Assembly (NCBI RefSeq): GCF_028372415.1
Contig: NC_092878.1
Span: 28,440,903 to 28,504,902 of the forward strand
Source of the DNA: Notamacropus eugenii
Lineage: Eukaryota > Chordata > Mammalia > Diprotodontia > Macropodidae
DNA length: 64,000 bases
Direction: 5' to 3'
Shown: in pieces, positions 57,216-64,000 of the stretch
Layout: every line of letters begins with the position of its first letter
How positions within the stretch are numbered: the first letter of the stretch is position 1
Program-made: the position numbers and the translations under genes
The notes under the pieces: generated by a model
What the model saw: only the letters and a program-made list of their open reading frames with translations
Told to the model about the DNA's origin: nothing
The model's database searches: none

Positions 57216-57468
57216 TCCCTTAGGTGGTGCAGAGGATAGAGTAATGGGGCTGGAGTCAGGAACAAACATCTTCCTGAGTTCAAATCTGGCCTCAGACATT
57301 TACTACCTGTGTGACCCTAGGCAAGTCACTTAACCACGTTTGCTTAGTTTCCTCATCTGTAAAATGAGCTGGAGAAAGGAATGGCAAACTACTCCAATAT
57401 CTTTGCCAAGAAAGCCCCAAAAGGGGATCATGAAGAGTTGGATATGACTGAAATGACTGAATACCAAC
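57216..57468 (+). mobile_element. Marsupial tRNA-headed SINE
   Basis: It reads TTAGGTGGTGCAGAGGATAG, TCAAATCTGGCCTCAGACAT and AATGGCAAACTACTCCAATA, then AACCAACC. Confidence 0.88.
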
Positions 57469-57571
57469 CAAGTGCCCTGTCTCAGGTTTTACAGGTAATC
57501 GTAGCTGAGGCAAGATTTTAACTTGAGCCGTTCTGTCTCTAAGACTTGCACTCTATTCACCATGCCAACTA

Positions 57572-57598
57572 CAACTGAGAGAGAGAAAGAGAGGGAGA

Positions 57599-57671
<73 letters not shown>

Positions 57672-57771
57672 AGAGAGGGAGAGAGAGACAGAGGGAGAGA
57701 GGGAGAGAGAGACAGAGAGACAGAGAGAGAGACAGAGAGAAAGAGAGAGACAGAGAGACAGAGAGAGAGAC

Positions 57772-57817
<46 letters not shown>
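57572..57817. repeat. Long (GA)n purine tract
   Basis: About 245 bases of GA with GGGA and GACA variants. The Arg-Glu frame on plus and Leu-Ser frame on minus are artefacts. Confidence 0.97.
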
Positions 57818-57819
<2 letters not shown>

Positions 57820-58019
57820 ATACTAAGAATCCTGAGACACTTCAGAGTCTTGGGCTCTAGGAGAGGCTAGGGCTTTACCACGGACAACTCAAAAAACTCT
57901 TGTTCTCAAGTAGGTCTAAGAGACACTGAAGGCAAGGAAAGCCTGAGTCCAGGCGCAGAGACAGGTCTGAAAGCAGTGGAGTGGAAACCCTGGGGCCCAG
58001 AATAATAGTAACTGACATT

Positions 58020-58325
58020 TACTTTATGTTAAGGTTTGCAAAGGTTTCCTTCCAAAACACTGAGCTCAAGGGCCACCTCCTACATAAAGTCTTTCATCTC
58101 CTCCTCCCTGATATCTTCCCTCCCCATGCCCACTCCCATGATATCCATAAAGCCCTTGGCACAGTGCTTGGCACATGCGTTGTTCCCCATGCAGCCCCTA
58201 ATTTTGTTATTGTTTATATGCGCACATGTTATTTCCCCTCTATTTATCTTTATATCCCCCAAAACCTAGTACAGTGCCTGGCACAAATGGTAGGTGCTTA
58301 ATAAATGTTTGCTGATTGACTGATT
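58020..58325 (+). repeat. L2-like LINE 3' end
   Basis: It reads CTCCTCCTCCCTGATATCTT, CTAGTACAGTGCCTGGCACA and GTGCTTAATAAATGTTTGCT. Confidence 0.7.
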
Positions 58326-58429
58326 ACTTCCATTATTTAGAATCCTACAATCGTAGATCTAGAGCTGGAACACAGAAGTGGTCCCTCCAGTCTTGGAGGC
58401 AGTGAGGACTCTTTGCACTAAAACAGGCT

Positions 58430-58625
58430 GCCTCCCCTTCATTAAATCCTTATAACAACCCTGATGAAATAGGAACTACTTATATTATCATCCCCATTTC
58501 ACAGAAAAGGAAATTGAGGCTCAGACAGACTAGTTATCCAGCTAATAAGTGTTAGAGTTGAGTTTTGAACTAAGATCTTCATGACTGTAGATCGGATATT
58601 CTATCTACTCTGCACCACTTCCTCT
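58430..58625 (-). repeat. MIR element
   Basis: It reads TCCCCATTTCACAGAAAAGG, AAATTGAGGCTCAGACAGAC and ATTCTATCTACTCTGCACCA. Confidence 0.7.
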
Positions 58626-58671
58626 TCCCAGTAACCAGCTGAGCCCAGCTATAACTCTTCCTGAACCTACC

Positions 58672-58710
58672 ATGACTACTACCCTACCCTGTCTGGTCTC
58701 TCTAGGCATA
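58672..58710 (-). other. Candidate first coding exon with compatible phase, unproven
   Basis: The minus strand reads MPRETRQGRVVVM and then ATG followed by GTAGGT, a fair donor in phase 0, which would join in frame to exon 2. The open frame extends upstream to another ATG at about 58826. There is no similarity to the human N terminus, so phase and donor are the only support. Confidence 0.2.
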
Positions 58711-59257
58711 TTTGGATATTTGGGGAGGAGAGACCATTGGATAGAACTATTGGTAAGCCACACCCTAATGAACTGGGAAAGAAAAGATTGAACCCACTCT
58801 CTGGCCAAGTTAGGCAGAGCAGACATCCTGTATCACTGCAGTGATACAGTCAGTTCTGGGGTTTCTCCCTGATTTTCCAGCTGTTCTTTTAGCCAGGGCA
58901 GGATCCCATCATCACATTCTGGCAGGAAGGAGTTGGATGAAATCATCAAGACACCTCAACTCACAGCAGGAACCAGTCTAGGAGCTAGGAAATGTCTAAA
59001 GGAATTCATTGTGTAATTTCCCATCAGTGCAATATTATATATGACAGATTAGTTCATTTAACTAAAAAATATACCTAAGTAATAATACCAATACAGAACC
59101 TAACCCAAACCTTCAAGAAGTCTTACAGGTCTAAATATGTTTCCCCTGGAATGTCAATGGATCTGGGTTTTCTGGAGCTGCAACCTCCTTTACATCTTTA
59201 ATGCTGAGTCTTGCTCAATGTGTAAGCTTTCCTTGAGAATCTAGTTGTAGAGTCCAA

Positions 59258-59500
59258 TCACAAAACCTGTGTTGGAATCACAAGACCTGTGTTCCAATCC
59301 TGCCTCAGATATTTACTAACTATGTGACCCTGGGCAAGTCATTTTACATCAGGGTGCCAGAATTTATCCAACTGTAAATTGGGGATAATAATAGCATCTA
59401 CTTCCCAAGGTTGCTGTGAGGATTAAATGAGATAATGTTAGTAAGGTGCTTAGACCAATGTCTGGCACACAGTAGGCATGATTTAAATGCTTGCTCCATT
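59258..59500 (+). repeat. MIR element, nearly full length
   Basis: It reads CAATCCTGCCTCAGATATTT, ATGTGACCCTGGGCAAGTCA and GATTAAATGAGATAATGTTA, then a CTGGCACACAGTAGG end. Confidence 0.8.
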
Positions 59501-59669
59501 TCCCCTTATCCTGAAGAAAGTGCTTGGAAATCTATAGAAATGTAAATAGTTGTGCTTGTTTCTGACTAGACCTGGGATTTTATTGGGAGGTCTAAGGAAG
59601 GAACTCTCTCTACCAATACAGATGGCGCTACTCTGCAATTTATAGTTATAAAGTTCCCTAGAGCACTGA

Positions 59670-59908
59670 GTACGGCAGCTGGACAGCTCACCAGGCTTTG
59701 AATCAGAAAGACTCCTCTTCCTGAGTTCAAATCTGGTCTCAGACACTAGCAGGGGGACCCTGGGCAAGTCACTTAACCCTGTTTGCCTCAGTTTCCTCAT
59801 CTGTAAAATGAGCTGGAGAAGGAAATGGCAAACCACTCCAGTATCTTTGCCAAGAAAACCTCATTGCGGTCATGAAGAGTCAGACATAACTGAAATGACT
59901 GAACAAAC
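59670..59908 (+). mobile_element. Marsupial tRNA-headed SINE
   Basis: It reads GGCAGCTGGACAGCTCACCA, CTCAGTTTCCTCATCTGTAA and GAGAAGGAAATGGCAAACCA, with a CTGAACAAACAG end. Confidence 0.88.
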
Positions 59909-60249
59909 AGAATAAAGATTACTGAATCTTCTGCCCACAGCCTTGCCCACCATTATGTACTGGGGTGGGACTTGAACCAAGTTTTCCTGGTTCCAAGACT
60001 AACTCTCTTCTATTCTAGTGCAGTTGCTATTACTCCTTGGGCTGGTATGGTTGGAGAGCAACATGGCACCATAGAAGAAAGGCTGACTTTATAGTCCCAG
60101 GTTCTGGGTGCAAATCCCAACGCTCCCATTTACTACCTGTTTTATGTTAGACAATTCACCTAATTTCTCTGGACCTCTATTATCTCATATCTAAAATAAG
60201 GGATGGGGGAGAAAGAGTGGAGCTAAAATAATGGTACATATGATATATA

Positions 60250-60794
60250 TTGTGAAAAATGATTTTTGTTAGTAATCATTCTCTTGGAAATTCAGAGTTT
60301 CCCCACCCCCCCCCCCTTTTTTTTTCAAAGTTCAGTCCTTCTTCTGGAGAACTTTAAGATCTAATTTAAATGGATCCTACTCTTTAAGTTGCCAAGACTG
60401 GCCTGGGAAAATGTTGATTCCTCCCTGTTATTAAAACAGGGGATATGGAAATTGATGTTTCTTTGATCAGAATGAAGTGACCTAAGTCAAGTTCTAAAGA
60501 CCTCATTTTAATATAGCTCACTTCCTAGCATGTCAACCAATCAGAGTTGATCAGCATTCTTTGGGAATACCTATTCTTCGAAGGGCATATAACCTGTACC
60601 CCCAAACCCCAAATCAAGTCAGTTGTGAACTGGCCCCCTTAGCGGGGCTTGGCTTTGTACTGTAACTCCCATGCAATGCATGTTAAGCCAGCTAGAGGGA
60701 AATTAACCGTGGACACATGCTTCCTAATTTCATTTGTCTCTTTCCTAGAACAGACTGTTTCAAACTGGGATTCGGGGGATTTGTGTAGTTCACA
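60250..60794 (+). repeat. Candidate solo LTR of an endogenous retrovirus
   Basis: It begins TGTGAAAAATG and ends TTCACA, with a CCAATCAG box at 60537-60544, TATA-like GGCATATAACC at 60584 and a CGGGGGATTTGTG end region. This order (CCAAT, TATA, then a GC-containing U5) is LTR-like. No target duplication is resolved. Confidence 0.45.
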
Positions 60795-61062
60795 TTAAAT
60801 ATATGTATATGCACATATATTATACATAACGTATACTATGTAGTAAATACACTGGTATATATATGTGCTAGGTATTATATAGACTATGCAGCGTATGTAC
60901 GAAGTCTGTGTGATACATAGCATATATTAAATATGTCGCATATATGATATATACTGTATATTAGGAATATATGTATATGTAGTACAGGTGTTCTATATTA
61001 CATGTATACTATGTATTGCTACCTAATATATATTACAAAGGATATATTATATGTACTATAAA
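60795..61062. repeat. TATA/CATA AT-rich microsatellite
   Basis: About 260 bases of ATATATGTATATGCACATA-like sequence with no clear unit. Confidence 0.85.
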
Positions 61063-61069
61063 AAACATA

Positions 61070-61300
61070 TCTTTAAAGTGGGCAAAGCATTTTACAAGTT
61101 GTCTCATTTGATCCTCACAACAATCTGGTTAGGTCCTATTATTACCCTCATTTTACAAATGGAGAAACTGAGGCTGAGAGGGATAAAGTGACTTATCCAG
61201 GGTCACACAGTTAGGAAATGCCTCAGGCAGCATTCAAATTCGTATTGTCCTGACTCCAAATCTGAAGCCGAGCTACCTGCATTGCTTAGCGGGCTCTAAG
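61070..61300 (-). repeat. MIR element
   Basis: It reads AAGCATTTTACAAGTTGTCT, TTTACAAATGGAGAAACTGA and GTGACTTATCCAGGGTCACA. Confidence 0.8.
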
Positions 61301-61567
61301 GACCCTAGCTGCCATAAATCTATGATCCTATGAGAGGCCAGCTTCCTTAGTAAAGAAGTAGTCAAATATCCATTGGGTGACTGCCATATGTACAGCCTTC
61401 TGCTAACTGCTGAATGAACAGGTAGTAGGAGACCTGATCCTGGCTTTCAAACTCATATTCTAGGCTGAGTCTCATGCTCCAACAACAGAAGCAGATCCAA
61501 GAACAGGAAGGAACAGAGGCTTGCTATTCCAAGACCATGGTACCTGGCAGATAAAAAGCAGCTAGAG

Positions 61568-61715
61568 AGGGACCGGGTGGTGCAGTGGATAGAGCCCCAA
61601 AACTGTAGTCGGAAAGACCTGAGTTCAAATTCCACCTCGGATACTTGCTAGCAATGTGACCTTGAGCAAGTCCCTTAACTTTTACCTTAGTTTCCTCAGC
61701 TACAAAATGGGGATA
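61568..61715 (+). mobile_element. Marsupial SINE head, left arm of an inverted pair
   Basis: It reads GGGTGGTGCAGTGGATAGAG, CCTGAGTTCAAATTCCACCT and stops after CTACAAAATGGGG. Faces 61722-61966. Confidence 0.85.
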
Positions 61716-61721
61716 GTAATA

Positions 61722-61966
61722 ATAATGTTGTTGAATCATGTCTGACTTTTTGTGACCCCATACATCCCAGCACACCAATACTGTCACGTTGTTTTCTTGA
61801 CAAAGATACTGGAGCAGTCTGCCATCTCCTTCTCCAGTGAATTAAAGCAAACAGGTTCAACCATTTGCCCAGGGTCACAAAGCTAGTAAATATCTGAGGC
61901 CAGATTGGAATTTAGGTCTTCATGACTCCAGGTCCAGCACTCTATCCACTGAGCTACCCAGCCGCT
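61722..61966 (-). mobile_element. Marsupial SINE, right arm of an inverted pair
   Basis: It reads ATGTTGTTGAATCATGTCTG, GTTTTCTTGACAAAGATACT and CCACTGAGCTACCCAGCC. Confidence 0.85.
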
Positions 61967-62448
61967 AACTTTTATACAGCACTTACTATGGGCTAGGCAC
62001 TTTACAATCATTATTTCATTCAGTTCTCTCAATAACCCTGGGAAGTAAGTGTTATTATAATTTCCACTTTGTTATTGATCAGTCATGTCCAACTCTTAGT
62101 GATCCCGTTTAGGGTTTTCTGGGCAGAGATACTGGAGTGATTTCCCACTTCCTTCTCCAGCTCATTTTGAAGATGAAGAAACTGAAGCAGACATGGCTTG
62201 TCCAGGGTCATACAGCTAGTAAGTATCTGAGGTCAGATTTGAACTAAGAAAGATGAGTCTTCCTGATTCCAGGCCCAGAACTCTATCCACTATGCCACCT
62301 AGCTGCCCCCAAATCCCCTCTTTACTGCTGGGGAAATTGAGGCAGAGGTTAAGTGATTTGCCCAGGGTCACACAACTAGTAAGTACCTGAACTCAGATCT
62401 TCCTGATTTAAGGTCCACCTATCTATCCACTGCACCACCTAGTTGCCC
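61967..62448 (-). repeat. MIR split by an internal SINE
   Basis: The first part (61967-62070) reads TTTATACAGCACTTACTATG and AATAACCCTGGGAAGTAAGT. The second (62315-62448) resumes GGGGAAATTGAGGCAGAGGT and GCCCAGGGTCACACAACTAG. Confidence 0.75.
62071..62309 (-). mobile_element. Marsupial tRNA-headed SINE inserted in a MIR
   Basis: It reads GTTATTGATCAGTCATGTCC, GGTCATACAGCTAGTAAGTA and CACCTAGCTGCCCCC. Confidence 0.88.
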
Positions 62449-62924
62449 CAATAATGGAAGCATCTGCCTCCCAGGATTGTTCTCAGATTCAGATGAGGGA
62501 GCATTTGTAAAGCATTTTGCAAACCTTAAGACACTTTATAAATGCTAGCTGTTATTATATGCACCCCAGTCCAAGGAGCCTATACGGACTGGGAATGGAG
62601 TGAAGTAGGAAATGAAGTCATTGAAGGAAGGTGGGTCAGTACTGTTGTTCTGAGATGGGGCAGGTAGGACTTAGAGGGCACTGCTGTGGCAGGAAATCAT
62701 GTCGATCATATCCTGAGGAGGCCACAACCTCCTTCCTTTGCCTTTCTTCTGGAATCTGAGTTGGGGAAGGGGTGGAATCAGGGCTTGGGCTCATCCCACA
62801 TGGATCACTTAAAGTTCTAATCCTAGAGAAAGATGCCACCTCCTATCTCCCTAATACAGAGGGACCCAGCCTAGGACAGGATGGATTCTAGGGGAACCTT
62901 ATTATGGTAGAACAAGTCCTGGTT

Positions 62925-63060
62925 CTGAAGTCATAAGCCCTGAGTTTGAATCCTTTGTTTCACATTTACTTGCCTCTGTGATCATAGACAAGTCAGGCCT
63001 CACTTTCTCTTCCTGTAAAATGTGAGGGTTCAACCAGATGTCTGATGTTCTTCCGTCTCT
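62925..63060 (+). repeat. MIR element
   Basis: It reads GAGTTTGAATCCTTTGTTTC and CACTTTCTCTTCCTGTAAAA. Confidence 0.6.
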
Positions 63061-63309
63061 AACTCTGTTGATTTCTCTTCTGGGAGAGAAAGGCCACATA
63101 TCACAGGAAGAGATCCCCACATACCTCCCCATTCTTCTCCTACCCAGAAGACCAAAACTTCTAGCATCTCCATAACAGAGAAATTTGTCTCTAATCAGTT
63201 CAGTTCCAGAGCCAGACCCCTGGAACACAGCCTCCATGGCCCCAAAGGCTCCAGAAACAGCCCAGAATTGAGGGATGAGACAGAATACATCATTATCAGT
63301 AACTTTACA

Positions 63310-63515
63310 TATAGGATCATAGACCTTGAACTCTGAGGCTCTCTAATCCAACACCCTCATTTTACAGATAAGGAAGCTGAAACCCAGGACAGTTAATGAC
63401 TTACTCAAGGTCACATTGGTAATAAGTAAAACATGAGTGACAAGACTTGAACCCAGGCCCTCTGGCCTCAGAGCCAATGCTATTTTCCTTGTACCATGCC
63501 ATTGTACCTACCATT
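63310..63515 (-). repeat. MIR-like element
   Basis: It reads CCTCATTTTACAGATAAGGA, then CAGGCCCTCTGGCCTCAGAG. Confidence 0.65.
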
Positions 63516-63639
63516 TGATTTTGCCCACCACCTTGGTCCCGGTTTGGGACCAGCCAGGGAGATGACAGTTTTCCCACAATGGAGTCAGATCTGACATAAG
63601 CACCATGGAGAGTTGTGCCCTGGCACTCCAGTGGAACTT

Positions 63640-63905
63640 TAGTTCCATGAATTATAGTGATAACTGACATTTACAATATTCTTTAAAGTTTGCAAAATGC
63701 CTGACACATTTTCTTATTGGATCTCGCAATGCCCTTGTAAGGTAGGTATTACAGGGATTCTTGCTATCACTCCTGTTTCACAAATTAGGAAAAAATCTCA
63801 GATCGGCTGAGTGACTTACCCACAATTACCTTCCTGGTAAATGTCAGTGGTGGGATTTCAACCCAGTTCTCCCTGACTCCAGGTCTAGTTCTTTGTCCAC
63901 TACTC
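63640..63905 (-). repeat. MIR element
   Basis: It reads TTAAAGTTTGCAAAATGCCT, CTGTTTCACAAATTAGGAAA and CTCCCTGACTCCAGGTCTAG. Confidence 0.7.
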
Positions 63906-64000
63906 AATGCTAGGGTGATTAATACTGAGTGTTACATAGAATCTCATGAGTCCTTGGGAGGCACAGAGGGATTCACGGGCTACTGGCCTGTTCCCTGCTC

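Larger units (their letters stand above)
54082..64000. other. PLA2G4D upstream flank; promoter not located
   Basis: Apart from the repeats listed, this holds the unplaced 5' end of PLA2G4D. I see no CpG-island-like stretch and no exon of the usual upstream neighbour PLA2G4F. Stretches at 55500-56395, 58700-59250 and 62460-62900 show nothing recognisable beyond weak open frames. Confidence 0.5.

Noticed and set aside
57489-57870. Open frames of Arg-Glu (plus) and Leu-Ser (minus)
   Set aside because: Both are translations of the GA tract.

Overview
This window is vertebrate nuclear DNA, almost certainly from a marsupial. Long introns, GT-AG splicing and very dense interspersed repeats rule out a prokaryote. 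The repeats are the marsupial set: tRNA-headed CORE-SINEs that open with a GCAGCTAGGTGGTGCAGTGGAT-type head, MIR, L2, CR1/L3 and marsupial-type L1 3' ends. I cannot tell which marsupial.

One gene is supported. On the minus strand, from 54081 down to the stop codon at 23127-23129, 18 exons splice in perfect phase into an 800-residue protein: PLA2G4D, cytosolic phospholipase A2 delta. The C2 domain lies in exons at 54.0, 51.6 and 49.9 kb. Linker exons follow at 49.0-42.9 kb. The lipase domain runs from 42.5 kb to 23.1 kb, with the GGGAR oxyanion motif and GTSGS nucleophile elbow in one exon (40714-40850) and the catalytic Asp in exon 27606-27772. Exon phases and lengths match the human protein closely; only the short N-terminal first coding exon is not securely placed.

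Layout: 1-22.2 kb is intergenic DNA downstream of the gene, made of L1, L2, SINE and simple-repeat fragments, a decayed CR1/L3 reverse-transcriptase relic near 16 kb and a large pyrimidine tract at 13.5-13.9 kb. A young SINE with a perfect 15-bp target duplication sits at 22.26-22.57 kb. 23.1-54.1 kb is PLA2G4D, its introns loaded with repeats and microsatellites, some close to splice acceptors. 54.1-64 kb is upstream flank with SINEs, a long GA tract and LTR-like sequence. In placental mammals PLA2G4D lies between PLA2G4F (upstream) and PLA2G4E (downstream); I recognise no exon of either here.

I found no operon, CRISPR array, functional RNA gene or novel multi-gene system. The points of interest are the gene model and its missing 5' end, unusual splice donors, nested transposon insertions, inverted SINE pairs, a G-quadruplex-prone intronic tract and local duplications. 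Repeat family names are assigned by eye and boundaries are approximate to about 10-30 bases.
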